DNA of 64,000 bases from Sphingobacterium allocomposti (GTDB taxonomy: Bacteria > Bacteroidota > Bacteroidia > Sphingobacteriales > Sphingobacteriaceae). Positions within the stretch are counted from its first letter, which is position 1; every line of letters begins with the position of its first letter. Where the stretch lies: contig NZ_VNHX01000023.1 in assembly GCF_008124885.1 (NCBI RefSeq), positions 1-64,000 of the forward strand, read 5' to 3'. The position numbers and the translations under genes are program-made. Of the stretch, positions 26,343 to 34,363 are shown piece by piece. The notes under the pieces are model-generated. The model worked only from the letters and a program-made list of their open reading frames with translations, searched no databases and had not been told where the DNA came from.

Positions 26343-26501
26343 TTAGACGTAAGATCCGCTATCGCCCTCCAGATAGACGTCGTTCAGCGAACGGCCAAAA
26401 CACTTCTTTAGCGCTGTCGGATGGGAATTGTCTATTTTCTGGATATATATATATTCATTTTTTTCTAAAGTTTTATAGTTAAATTTGTTTCTTGGCGTCA
26501 T
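26343..26501 (-). CDS. Possible small protein gene under a repeat-rich promoter
   Basis: 52 residues from an ATG at 26501 (a GTG at 26531 would give 62). Basic, polar, with Tyr-rich NEYIYIQKIDNSH in the middle and no hydrophobic segment. Coding status is uncertain, but the reading frame is preceded by a TATGTTTG promoter box and followed at once by a clear terminator, so some transcript is likely to be made. No family recognised; it could also be a remnant of a longer regulator gene. Confidence 0.4.
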   Translation of the reverse strand: MTPRNKFNYKTLEKNEYIYIQKIDNSHPTALKKCFGRSLNDVYLEGDSGSYV

Positions 26502-26565
26502 GTCACTGGCTCTCGGCGAGTTCCTGCACACCTGTCCAGTGCCCCGCGGGGACTACCGAACACGA

Positions 26566-26573
26566 CAAACATA
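26566..26573 (-). promoter_or_regulatory. Promoter -7 box TATGTTTG for the small gene
   Basis: Exact match to the Bacteroidota TAnnTTTG element on the minus strand, 65 bases before the proposed ATG at 26501. The nearest upstream TTTG elements are 12 and 24 bases away, so the -33 spacing is not ideal. The repeat array at 26593-26652 begins about 20 bases upstream. Confidence 0.5.
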
Positions 26574-26592
26574 CTAGGCCGATTCCAAAGGT

Positions 26593-26652
26593 CTGTCCAA
26601 AATGTCCGAAATTGGCACAAATGTCCTGAAATGTCCTAAAATGTCCAAAATG
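26593..26652. repeat. Array of short direct repeats at about one helical turn
   Basis: On the plus strand the motif TGTCCnnAAA recurs at 26594, 26603, 26622, 26632 and 26642; the last three are exactly 10 bp apart. On the minus strand this reads as repeated ATTTnGGACA placed upstream of the TATGTTTG box. The layout fits an operator array bound on one face of the helix. Confidence 0.7.
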
Positions 26653-26742
26653 GTATAAAGGTCCGGCCGGCTGTTCTCAGTTTTTCTGGATCCGGTGAGA
26701 AAAGGCGCCTCTAATTCTTCTGGCCCCTATACTACCCACTAC

Positions 26743-27258
26743 TCATTTCTTTACTGTTATCTGAATCGGCTGTCCATTTGCGATGCCGCTGACACGCTCG
26801 CTATTGTACTGTAGTATGTAGGTTCCGGCCGAGTCTATATGATAGGCTTTCTTTAGATCGAAACGGATACTGTCTTCGGCTCCGGGAGCGAGGCGGCGAT
26901 AGGTGTCGGCGGGCGGGGGCATGATCCGTTTTGCCATAGGTCCTTTGTAATGGACTTCATTTCCCTGCGTGTCGGTCACCGTCAGGAAATTGCTAATGAT
27001 GCCTTCGAATGGTGTATGGTATCTTGTATACTGTAGCGTGTCCGATGTGGGGTTTACTACTTTGAACAGTATGGAGATGCTATCTTTCACTCGGGCGTTT
27101 TGATCGGCACGTAGTACGGCAATAAGCGATGTGTCGGCAGGATGCCGTAACGCTTCGGCATGGTCTTGAACGGTGCTGTTTTGTTTACCTTGCTGGCAGC
27201 TCCCGAACGGCAGCATACATAAACCTGCAAAGACGAATATCAAGCTGTTTTTTTTCAT
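26743..27258 (-). CDS. Lipoprotein resembling the N-terminal domain of peptidyl-Lys metalloendopeptidases
   Basis: 171 residues. Signal peptide with lipobox FGSC (Cys21), so the mature protein is lipid-anchored. The body (about 45-171) is a beta-rich domain with TPFEGIISNFLTVTD, YKGPMAKR, the tail AGTYILQYN, and acidic DSIRFDLKKAY between. This series of blocks resembles the propeptide-like beta domain that precedes M35 metallopeptidase domains; no peptidase domain follows here. Function unknown. Assignment is by motif resemblance and only moderate. Confidence 0.7.
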   Translation of the reverse strand: MKKNSLIFVFAGLCMLPFGSCQQGKQNSTVQDHAEALRHPADTSLIAVLRADQNARVKDSISILFKVVNPTSDTLQYTRYHTPFEGIISNFLTVTDTQGNEVHYKGPMAKRIMPPPADTYRRLAPGAEDSIRFDLKKAYHIDSAGTYILQYNSERVSGIANGQPIQITVKK

Positions 27259-27378
27259 TTCTATGTTGGTGTTGTTACTGACGGTCAGCTGCCCGCTTTG
27301 TCCTACTCGTTTTAGCCGGCGTTGCGGAGACCTTTTAAGTCGGTGTTGCCGGATGTTATGATGTTTGCAGGAGCCGCA

Positions 27379-28116
27379 CTATCCAGGATGGTCGCCATAT
27401 TGGACAATAGTTTCGCCCATATCGTGGTAGAAGAGCACTCTCCAATGTTCGTCTTCTGCCCGCTGTCGCCATGTCTGTCGGTCGTTTTTCGCTGATTCTC
27501 CATCGTAATCCGTCTTGTAAGCAATATTGAGATCAAAATATCCTTTCTGTGGTAAGTTGTCTGCCCCGTAAAAATAGGTTTTGTTTCCGTCTTTGATCCA
27601 AAAAACCTGATGGAAAGGAGAGTGTCCCCCCGTCACCTCGTACGAGATGTTATCTGAAATTGCTCCATGATCGTTACTCATCCAGACCACTTCTGATAAA
27701 TTTTTAAGCGCTTCTAAGATCTCGCGGCTATAGGACGGGTTTTCGACTTGTTTCAGTGCATAGTAGAATTCGCGGGACTGCACATATATTTTTGCATTAG
27801 GAAAGTTCAGTTGAAAGACGCCGGTTTTCCAAAAACCCAACCCACTCACGTGGTCTTTATGTAGGTGCGAGAGCAGGATTGCGTCGATATCTTCTGCTGC
27901 AACTCCAGCCTGCTGAAGCCGTTGGTGGAGCAACAGGCCATTGTCATCCTGTGTCCCAAGTCCCGCGTCGAGCAGCACATGTCCGGTATCTGTCTTGATC
28001 AAAAATGGCTGGACGGCTACTTTTAAACCGTTAGGTGAATCCGGAACCAGTGGAATAAAGTCTTTCTCTTTGCTTACGTAGAAATTTCCTTCTTTTAATG
28101 CGATTGCTTCTATCAT
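27379..28116 (-). CDS. MBL-fold metallo-hydrolase
   Basis: 245 residues from the ATG at 28116; a GTG at 28155 would add 13 residues. Metallo-beta-lactamase fold with the metal motif LLSHLHKDHVSGLG (His-x-His-x-Asp-His), LLDAGLG ahead of it and EVTGGHSPFHQVF carrying a later His ligand. The order of motifs resembles the N-acyl-homoserine-lactonase/quorum-quenching-like group and other general MBL hydrolases. No signal peptide. Substrate unknown. It is on the same strand as, and 121 bp downstream of, the TlpA gene. Confidence 0.87.
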   Translation of the reverse strand: MIEAIALKEGNFYVSKEKDFIPLVPDSPNGLKVAVQPFLIKTDTGHVLLDAGLGTQDDNGLLLHQRLQQAGVAAEDIDAILLSHLHKDHVSGLGFWKTGVFQLNFPNAKIYVQSREFYYALKQVENPSYSREILEALKNLSEVVWMSNDHGAISDNISYEVTGGHSPFHQVFWIKDGNKTYFYGADNLPQKGYFDLNIAYKTDYDGESAKNDRQTWRQRAEDEHWRVLFYHDMGETIVQYGDHPG

Positions 28117-28237
28117 CGATGCGGCGTTTTCGTGTTTAAGAAAGCTGTGCGTCACAACAAAGATGCATAATAATCAGTTAAAAACGACCATAAAAAGCAG
28201 AATTTCTTGCCGTGAAGACGGTCCCGTACCCGTCTTG

Positions 28238-28795
28238 TTAGTGGTTAAGAAGGTCTTCGATCGCTTTCACGGTACCCGGAGCCATATAGTCCCTGCCGCC
28301 TTCCGCGCGCACTACGAGCTCGCCCGCTTTATCAAGGATGACTGTTGTCGGAATAGCGTTTCCTAAAAAGGAGGGAGGGATATCGCTGTCGGGCGTGTAT
28401 ACCGGAAGATCATAACGATTTTTGTCCATAAAAGCTTTCGACTTCCCGTAGTCGCCGTCGACATCGACCATCAAGAACACAATATCGTCACGGCTCTTAA
28501 AGGTCTGTTTCAAGCGGTTGATAGAAGGCATCTCGTCTATACAGGGCGGACACCAGGTTGCCCAGAAGTTTATAAACACGACCTTTCCCTTCAGTGATTG
28601 AAGTGTTATACTTTTACCATTTCCATCGAGAAAAGACACATCTGTTGAAGCGGCGTCTGCAGGAGCTTCTGGTTGTGGCGCGGAAGATCCGGTACTGTCT
28701 GCGCCGGCGTTTTGACTATTCCTGGCGGCATCGCAGGAAATCAGTACCACAAGTGCGGCTAGAGCCGGATATAATATACGTAGATTGATTTTCAT
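28238..28795 (-). CDS. TlpA-like thioredoxin lipoprotein
   Basis: 185 residues. Lipobox in LVVLISC (Cys about 21) makes this a periplasm- or outer-membrane-facing lipoprotein. Residues about 50-185 form a thioredoxin/AhpC-TSA fold with the active site FWATWCPPC and the cis-proline region AIPTTVILDKAG. Such proteins reduce disulfides in exported proteins or in cytochrome assembly. It is divergent from the sulfur operon starting at 29102, with a 306-bp gap, so it may share regulation with it. Confidence 0.92.
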   Translation of the reverse strand: MKINLRILYPALAALVVLISCDAARNSQNAGADSTGSSAPQPEAPADAASTDVSFLDGNGKSITLQSLKGKVVFINFWATWCPPCIDEMPSINRLKQTFKSRDDIVFLMVDVDGDYGKSKAFMDKNRYDLPVYTPDSDIPPSFLGNAIPTTVILDKAGELVVRAEGGRDYMAPGTVKAIEDLLNH

Positions 28796-29101
28796 GATAA
28801 TAAATATGATGTCCTAAACCTACACAATTTCTTTTTCATGTGCAATACGGGCCTGCGGGGCGCTATGAAATGTTGTCAGACTGTATGTCTGGACCCGTTA
28901 AGTCTTTTAGTCGTATAGAGCAATGTTAAAATACCATGATATCCCTGAACTTCTTTGGACTATCTGTGTAATACTTTAGTGCGGCGTCGGAGTCTGCTAC
29001 CATGTTTTATAGAATTTAGTTTATGTCACATTTATAGCATAATATCAATATTTAATAGGCGACATTTGTAGTTTATGGTATGTTTATAAAAAATAACAAT
29101 T
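28796..29101. promoter_or_regulatory. Divergent promoter region of TlpA gene and sulfur operon
   Basis: 306 bases between two divergent start codons. It is AT-rich on the right side and contains several imperfect dyads such as TATGTTTATA just before 29102, but I find no exact TAnnTTTG box with a good -33 partner. Nothing coding is visible. Confidence 0.5.
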
Positions 29102-29653
29102 ATGGAATGGTTATTAAACCCTTGGCCCTGGTACATTGGCGGTGCGCTTGTGGCGGCCATTATGCTTTCGCTTATCTGGCTGGGCAAAAGTTTCGGATTT
29201 TCCTCTAATTTTCGGACGATGTGCGCGGCTTTGGGCGCCGGTAAATCCTGCGAGTTTTTTCGTTTCGATTGGAAGTCGCAACGGTGGAACCTATTATTTT
29301 TATTAGGCGCAGTAATTGGTGGGCTGCTGTCGGCGCATTTCTTATCCAATGGAACTGCGCCCGCCGTTTCGTTGGAAACGGTAAGAAGTCTTCAGGATTA
29401 TGGAATCAACAGCGCAGGGAAGAGTTATTATCCGACTGAACTGTTTGACGTCTGGTCTTTAAAGAATATCGTTTTATTTGTTGTGGGCGGTCTGCTGATA
29501 GGTTTCGGTACCCGGTACGCAGGTGGTTGTACGTCCGGACATGCTATTTCCGGGTTAAGCAATTTCCAGCTGCCATCGCTGGTTGCAGTTGCCGGCTTTT
29601 TTATAGGCGGCCTTTTGATGGTTCATGTCGTGTTTTCTCTCATTTTTAGCTGA
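29102..29653 (+). CDS. YeeE/YedE family sulfur transporter, first half
   Basis: 183-residue membrane protein. It carries the YeeE/YedE pore signature GCTSGHAISGLS near residues 142-153, with the conserved Cys, and four to five hydrophobic segments. In this family such proteins take up thiosulfate or other sulfur species; here each half is a separate gene, and the next gene is the second half. Start ATG at 29102; the operon begins here. Stop overlaps the next start within 3 bp. Confidence 0.9.
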   Translation: MEWLLNPWPWYIGGALVAAIMLSLIWLGKSFGFSSNFRTMCAALGAGKSCEFFRFDWKSQRWNLLFLLGAVIGGLLSAHFLSNGTAPAVSLETVRSLQDYGINSAGKSYYPTELFDVWSLKNIVLFVVGGLLIGFGTRYAGGCTSGHAISGLSNFQLPSLVAVAGFFIGGLLMVHVVFSLIFS

Positions 29654-29655
29654 TT

Positions 29656-30063
29656 ATGCGTAGTTTTATATATCTTACTTTGGGCGTTGTATTTGGTATG
29701 GCCATGTATAAAGGCGAAGCTGCTTCGTGGTTTCGCATATACGAGATGTTTCACTTTCAGTCGTTTCATATGTACGGCTTTATCGGTACGGCGCTCCTTA
29801 TCGGCTCGGTTGGCACGCAGTTGCTGAAACGACGGAAAGATATCGACGGCCGTCCGGTGGTTATCCCTTCGAAGAAAAAGACGGTTGTCAGATATTTGGT
29901 GGGCGGCGTTATCTTCGGACTGGGGTGGGCGCTGGTCGGGGCTTGTCCCGGCCCCATATTTGTGCTGATCGGCGCGGGGATACTGCCGATGTTGCTGGTA
30001 GCAGCCAGCGCTGTGTTGGGAACGTACCTTTACGGTATGGTAAGGGACAGGTTGCCTCATTGA
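29656..30063 (+). CDS. YeeE/YedE family sulfur transporter, second half
   Basis: 135-residue membrane protein with the second conserved pore motif GLGWALVGACPGPIF around residues 92-105, including the Cys-Pro-Gly triad. Together with the preceding gene it makes one two-part YeeE/YedE transporter. Its ATG is two bases after the stop of the first gene, so coupling of translation is likely. It is followed 3 bp later by the TauE gene. Confidence 0.9.
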   Translation: MRSFIYLTLGVVFGMAMYKGEAASWFRIYEMFHFQSFHMYGFIGTALLIGSVGTQLLKRRKDIDGRPVVIPSKKKTVVRYLVGGVIFGLGWALVGACPGPIFVLIGAGILPMLLVAASAVLGTYLYGMVRDRLPH

Positions 30064-30066
30064 TAG

Positions 30067-30888
30067 ATGAACGTGCTCGATATTCAGATAATTTTCGGAT
30101 TTTTGCTGGCTGTTGTCGTTGGTACGACATTAGGTCTGATGGGTAGCGGTGGTACTATACTGACAGTTCCTATTCTCGTATACGTAATGGGTGTTGATCC
30201 AGTGCTGGCTACCACGTATTCGCTGTTTGCTGTAGGTATCACGGCTGCCATTGGTGCCATCAGATCGGGGGCGCAGCGCAACGTCGATTTTGAAAAGGTG
30301 GTGGTGTTTGGGCTACCATCGCTTTTAACCGTGTTCCTCACCAGGACGTTTGTTCTCCCACTGGTTCCGGAGGTTTTCATTATAGGCACAAGAGAAATCC
30401 ATCAGGCCGTGGTGCTGATGGTCATCTTTTCTGCTGTGATGTTTACTTCCGCCGTTTCGATGATTTATGGGGGAGATTTGTTTATTGGTACAGACAACCG
30501 CAGGATGAATGGTCGACGAGGGTACGCCGTTGTGCAGGGCGTGGCTGTAGGTTTTGTTACCGGTGTTGTCGGGGCAGGTGGAGGATTTCTGATTATCCCC
30601 GTTATGATCCAGTTTTTTCAGATGTCTATCCAGCGTGCTGTGGGCACCTCGTTAGTGATTATCGCAGTAAACGCTATATTTGGTGTCTTAGGGGACATCG
30701 AAAAATTGGGCGATATCGATTGGCCCCTGCTCGGGGGATATACCTTTTTTACGATTGCCGGCGTGCTGATAGGCTTCTTTCTATCGAACCGGATACCCGG
30801 CGGCGTATTAAAGAAGATGTTTGGATATTTAATATTAAGCGTTGGGCTTTACGTTCTTTTTAAAGAAGTTGTATCGCTTTATCGGTGA
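30067..30888 (+). CDS. TauE/SafE family sulfite exporter
   Basis: 273-residue inner-membrane protein of the TauE/SafE family (DUF81 type), with paired repeats: LGLMGSGGTILTVPILVYVMGVDPVLA in the N-terminal half and GVVGAGGGFLIIPVMIQFF in the C-terminal half, and about eight hydrophobic segments. The family exports sulfite, sulfoacetate or taurine-derived anions. Third gene of the sulfur operon, 3 bp after the YeeE half; 42 bp before the dioxygenase gene. Confidence 0.92.
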   Translation: MNVLDIQIIFGFLLAVVVGTTLGLMGSGGTILTVPILVYVMGVDPVLATTYSLFAVGITAAIGAIRSGAQRNVDFEKVVVFGLPSLLTVFLTRTFVLPLVPEVFIIGTREIHQAVVLMVIFSAVMFTSAVSMIYGGDLFIGTDNRRMNGRRGYAVVQGVAVGFVTGVVGAGGGFLIIPVMIQFFQMSIQRAVGTSLVIIAVNAIFGVLGDIEKLGDIDWPLLGGYTFFTIAGVLIGFFLSNRIPGGVLKKMFGYLILSVGLYVLFKEVVSLYR

Positions 30889-30930
30889 AATAAAAGCGAT
30901 TTTAATTATTAAACGATAAAAATCTGTATT

Positions 30931-32316
30931 ATGTTCTTTCAACAAATATATGACAAGACATTAGCTCAGGCCAGCTACTTCATCGGCTGTCAGGCAACAA
31001 GTGAGGCCATCGTTATCGACGCCAAAAGAGACGTAGATACTTATCTTGAAATCGCCAGACAGAATAATATGCGGATAACGCATGTGGTCGAAACCCATAT
31101 CCACGCGGATTTTCTGGCAGGCACGCGGGAGCTGGCCGCCCTCACGGGAGCCTCCATGTATCTGTCGGACGAAGGCGGGCCCGATTGGCAATACGCTTTT
31201 GCCCATAAAGGGCTACGGGATGGCGACCGGCTTTTTGTCGGTAATCTCTCTTTAGAAGTGCTGCACACGCCCGGCCATACCCCCGAAAGTATAAGTCTTC
31301 TGTTGCGGGATCATCCGTCTTCGGACGCGCCGGTGATGGTGTTTACCGGAGATTTTGTATTCGTGGGGGATGTTGGCCGGCCCGATTTGCTGGAGGAGGT
31401 TGTTGGTGTCGCGGGTAGTAAGGAGGAGGGTGCAGCAGAGCTGTTTAGGTCATTACAGCGGTTTTCGCAGCTGCCAGACTACGTACAGCTGTGGCCCGGA
31501 CATGGAGCAGGCTCGGCTTGCGGCAAGTCCTTGGGCGCCGTGCCAAGCAGTACGGTTGGCTATGAGAAAATCCGGAACTGGGCTCTTCAGCACCTTGACA
31601 ATTTCGGGGCATTTAAAGATTATCTTCTACACGATCAGCCGGAGGTGCCAACCTACTTCAGCGCAATGAAGCGGTTAAACAAAGAAGAGCGTCCCTTGCT
31701 GTTAGAAGTACCAGAATATCCGGTATTGGATGTGACTGAGGTGATGGCAAAACCGGCTTATACTATCGTCGACTCACGTCACAAAAGTAAGTTTGCTGAA
31801 GGACATGTCGCCGGTGCCCTGAATATACAAAATAACAATGCATTGGCAACGTGGTGCGGATGGATGTTGTCCTACAGTGACCAGATCGTGATCGTTGCTC
31901 CGGACGAGGAGCGTGAAGATATCACGCGGAAATTGATGAGGATAGGCATGGATAATATCGCCGGCTTCGTGACCAACGTCGAGGGCGCTGACCTGGTTCC
32001 GGTCAAACTGTTGCAGGCAGAAGAGGTAAACAATCTAAGGAGCGAAGCGGTTTTGTTAGACGTGCGGAGCCAACGCGAATACAATGAGGGACATATTCCC
32101 GGCGCGAGGCATCGTTTTGTTGGCTTTTTGCCGCAGATGAACCTCGAAGATATGCGGCATAGCCCGCTGGTCGTGTATTGTCAGTCGGGGGATCGTGCAA
32201 CTGTTGCCTATTCGTTTCTGGAAAGCAAAGGATTTGAACCGATTTTTCTTTATCCGGGGAGCTTTGCCGATTGGAAGGCTAAAGGGATGTCTATTGCATC
32301 ATCCCGCGAGGGATAG
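30931..32316 (+). CDS. CstB-like persulfide dioxygenase with pseudo-rhodanese and rhodanese domains
   Basis: 461 residues. Residues 1-240 form an MBL fold of the persulfide dioxygenase (ETHE1) group with iron/zinc ligands His56, His58, Asp60 (THIHADF), a later HTPGH and GDFVFVGDVGRPDL. A first rhodanese-like domain (about 260-345) has no cysteine at its loop (VIVAPDEE), so it is inactive; a second (about 350-455) has the catalytic Cys417 in VVYCQSGDR. This is the order reported for CstB, which oxidises persulfides to thiosulfate. Last gene of the operon; the preceding TauE exporter fits removal of sulfite or thiosulfate. Confidence 0.93.
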   Translation: MFFQQIYDKTLAQASYFIGCQATSEAIVIDAKRDVDTYLEIARQNNMRITHVVETHIHADFLAGTRELAALTGASMYLSDEGGPDWQYAFAHKGLRDGDRLFVGNLSLEVLHTPGHTPESISLLLRDHPSSDAPVMVFTGDFVFVGDVGRPDLLEEVVGVAGSKEEGAAELFRSLQRFSQLPDYVQLWPGHGAGSACGKSLGAVPSSTVGYEKIRNWALQHLDNFGAFKDYLLHDQPEVPTYFSAMKRLNKEERPLLLEVPEYPVLDVTEVMAKPAYTIVDSRHKSKFAEGHVAGALNIQNNNALATWCGWMLSYSDQIVIVAPDEEREDITRKLMRIGMDNIAGFVTNVEGADLVPVKLLQAEEVNNLRSEAVLLDVRSQREYNEGHIPGARHRFVGFLPQMNLEDMRHSPLVVYCQSGDRATVAYSFLESKGFEPIFLYPGSFADWKAKGMSIASSREG

Positions 32317-32734
32317 CGTCGGCTAGGGGCGTTTATTGGCCGATAAGTTGAACCGGACTCCGTCGCTATACATGGGCACCCTTGGGAAGATCAGAGGGGG
32401 GCGGTTTATCACAGGCCATCTAAAAAACGCCGCATCGTCGTCGTTTCAAGAAGGGACGAAGAGCCCCAGAAGGGTTCGTTGCAGGTAAATCGAATAATGT
32501 GGATTTTTTGGAACGGCAGTAAGCTGCATCTTGGTCGTTAGATTTCTCCCTTCGATCGAAGCGGCGTTTCTGCGGTCTATAAAGACTCTTCCCTGCCATT
32601 GTGCACAAAAAAAACTGCTCTTTTCTGTAGCGCCCCTAGAAAGTTAGACACTTTCTGGGGGCAGTTTATTCGGACAGCCCCTTTTTCTACACATGCCTGT
32701 ACGGTTTTTTGGAGGATGGAAGGCACCCGTCTAT
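32317..32734. other. Intergenic stretch without a gene
   Basis: 418 bases between two converging genes. The left 290 bases show nothing convincing; short open frames on the minus strand are low complexity. The right part holds the hairpin described at 32612-32667. Confidence 0.6.
32612..32667 (-). terminator. Large hairpin: terminator or IS3-type end remnant
   Basis: Inner stem of 13 pairs (GCCCCTAGAAAGT at 32632-32644 with 32650-32662, one G-U) and an outer AAACTGC / GCAGTTT pair. On the minus strand it is followed by a T-run of about eight, suitable to terminate the gene ending at 32735. The inner sequence TGTAGCGCCCCTAGAAAGTT (32627-32646) also looks like the terminal repeat of an IS3-family element. 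Confidence 0.6.
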
Positions 32735-33637
32735 TTACAAAACGGGCGCATAGGGTTGAAACTTATCTTTCGGTTCAAAATAGTTCCATAGCGTATTGGC
32801 AATTTTTCGTGTAAGATTTTCGGCCTCGTTATCCCGTGTCCAGCTTTGATCCTTATTATTTTTTGTTAGCACAGAAAACACGAAATCGCCGGACGGGCCG
32901 TGTACAAGTACCACTTCGCCCCGTGCGTCATTAACGGAGCCCGTTTTTGAAGCGGTAGCAATGTGGGCCGGAAATTGAGACAGGGAGCGCTCATTATAGA
33001 ACTGGTTTTTGAGGTATCGATACATCTTATCGGACAGACGGGGGGTAAAGACCTGTCCCTGCCGGATTAGAAGCATCAGCTGCGCGATTTCGCGCGGCGT
33101 GGTCTGTCCCCATCCATATTTTTTCCAGATATCCTCTCTTCCGGGAGTCCTCGAGTTTACTTTTGTATGCTTAAGCCCCAGCGAGTCCATGATTCTGTTA
33201 ATCTCAGCTCCGCCTCCCGCAAGCTCCTGACACCAAATCGAAGCGACGTTGTCGCTATAAGTAAGCATCAACGAAACCATGGTTGAAAGATCTGTTTTCG
33301 CACTGTCCTTGTAAAATTGCATCAGTCCTGATCCCCCGTATACCCGGTTGGTATCGTATACAAAAGGGTCCGATAGCTGTAGCTGCTGTTGGTTAACTTT
33401 CTGAAACACGCCGACTAGGATAGGAACCTTTACGATACTGGCAGTTGGAAAAATGGTATCCCCGTTTAGACTTACGGTCGTATTTTTACCGAGGTGATGC
33501 ACGTAGATGCCGATTTCTCCGCGAAAGCCATCTATCTCCTTTTGCAGGATTTTTTCCAATTTCATATCCCGTTTCTGGGCATACGTCGTAATGGTAAGTA
33601 CACATAAGGCAAGGGCCATTGTTAAAACAGTTTTCAT
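32735..33637 (-). CDS. Serine beta-lactamase-like protein (class A fold)
   Basis: 300 residues. Signal peptide about 1-20 (MALALCVLTITTYAQ), then a penicilloyl-serine transferase fold with Ser67-Ile-Val-Lys70, Ser128-Asp-Asn130 (YSDN) and Lys231-Thr-Gly233, in correct spacing for a class A enzyme. The usual Glu166 and Asn170 of the omega loop are not clear: the region reads SRTPGREDIWKKYGWGQ. It may therefore hydrolyse beta-lactams poorly or act as a DD-peptidase-like serine hydrolase; true resistance is unproven. Monocistronic, ending at the hairpin at 32612-32667. Confidence 0.85.
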   Translation of the reverse strand: MKTVLTMALALCVLTITTYAQKRDMKLEKILQKEIDGFRGEIGIYVHHLGKNTTVSLNGDTIFPTASIVKVPILVGVFQKVNQQQLQLSDPFVYDTNRVYGGSGLMQFYKDSAKTDLSTMVSLMLTYSDNVASIWCQELAGGGAEINRIMDSLGLKHTKVNSRTPGREDIWKKYGWGQTTPREIAQLMLLIRQGQVFTPRLSDKMYRYLKNQFYNERSLSQFPAHIATASKTGSVNDARGEVVLVHGPSGDFVFSVLTKNNKDQSWTRDNEAENLTRKIANTLWNYFEPKDKFQPYAPVL

Positions 33638-33712
33638 ATGGTCAATTTGTTACTAAAATAACAAAAAGAAAACTGATTGTTGCTTTTTTGTGCGTAAATG
33701 TTTTAGATTATC

Positions 33713-34363
33713 TCAATATCCTGCAGTAAAACGTTTCTTAATAAACTGTCCGGATTCTATTTCATCTACGATAGCTACCGCGAGGTCTTCTACCGACAGG
33801 CGCGATTTACCGGCGCCGTCGAACACAGGGGTGTTCAGGGCGGTACGGTAGCTTCCGGTTCTTTTTCCGGATGTTTTCTGATTCATTTCGATTGCAGGGC
33901 TGACAAATGTCCAATCGAGCTCCTGTTCACGCTTTATCACCTCCAGGAAGTCCGCTGCTGCCAGCGCTCCCTCCTTTATTTCCTTCGGAAAATTGGGATC
34001 GTCCACGAGCCTCTTGCCATCAATCTCCAGGCTTCCGGCTCCTCCGACAATGATGATACGGCGTACCCCTGCCTCTTTTACCGCTTCCAGAATAGACCGG
34101 CATCCCCTGATAAAGTCTTCATATATGTTGGGGTTATCCCATCCGGCATTGAAGGTGGAGACCACAGCGTCGGTCCCTTTTATAGCCGCCGCCAGCGCTG
34201 TGACATCATTGACATCTGCCTGGACAGCCACGACGTGCTCGCTGTTTTTGAGGGCCTGCACATCTCTGGCAATAGCGGTTACGATATATCCCCGTTCTAC
34301 CAGTTCCTTCAAAACCGGTTTTCCTACAAAACCGGTGGCACCTATTACTGCAATTTTTTTCAT
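33713..34363 (-). CDS. NAD(P)-binding oxidoreductase (atypical SDR, YwnB-like)
   Basis: 216 residues. Rossmann N-terminus with GATGFVG at residues 8-14, then SDR-e/NmrA-like segments DAVVSTFNAGWDNPN and RIIIVGGAGSLEI. The catalytic Tyr-x3-Lys is not obvious, as in atypical NAD(P)-binding proteins used for flavin reduction or redox sensing. The gene stands alone with a palindrome-bearing upstream region (34364-34710). Confidence 0.83.
   Translation of the reverse strand: MKKIAVIGATGFVGKPVLKELVERGYIVTAIARDVQALKNSEHVVAVQADVNDVTALAAAIKGTDAVVSTFNAGWDNPNIYEDFIRGCRSILEAVKEAGVRRIIIVGGAGSLEIDGKRLVDDPNFPKEIKEGALAAADFLEVIKREQELDWTFVSPAIEMNQKTSGKRTGSYRTALNTPVFDGAGKSRLSVEDLAVAIVDEIESGQFIKKRFTAGY

Noticed and set aside
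32420..32608. 62-residue minus-strand frame between the sulfur operon and the beta-lactamase gene
   Set aside because: Low-complexity Arg/Ser/Lys composition and no conserved feature or start signal.
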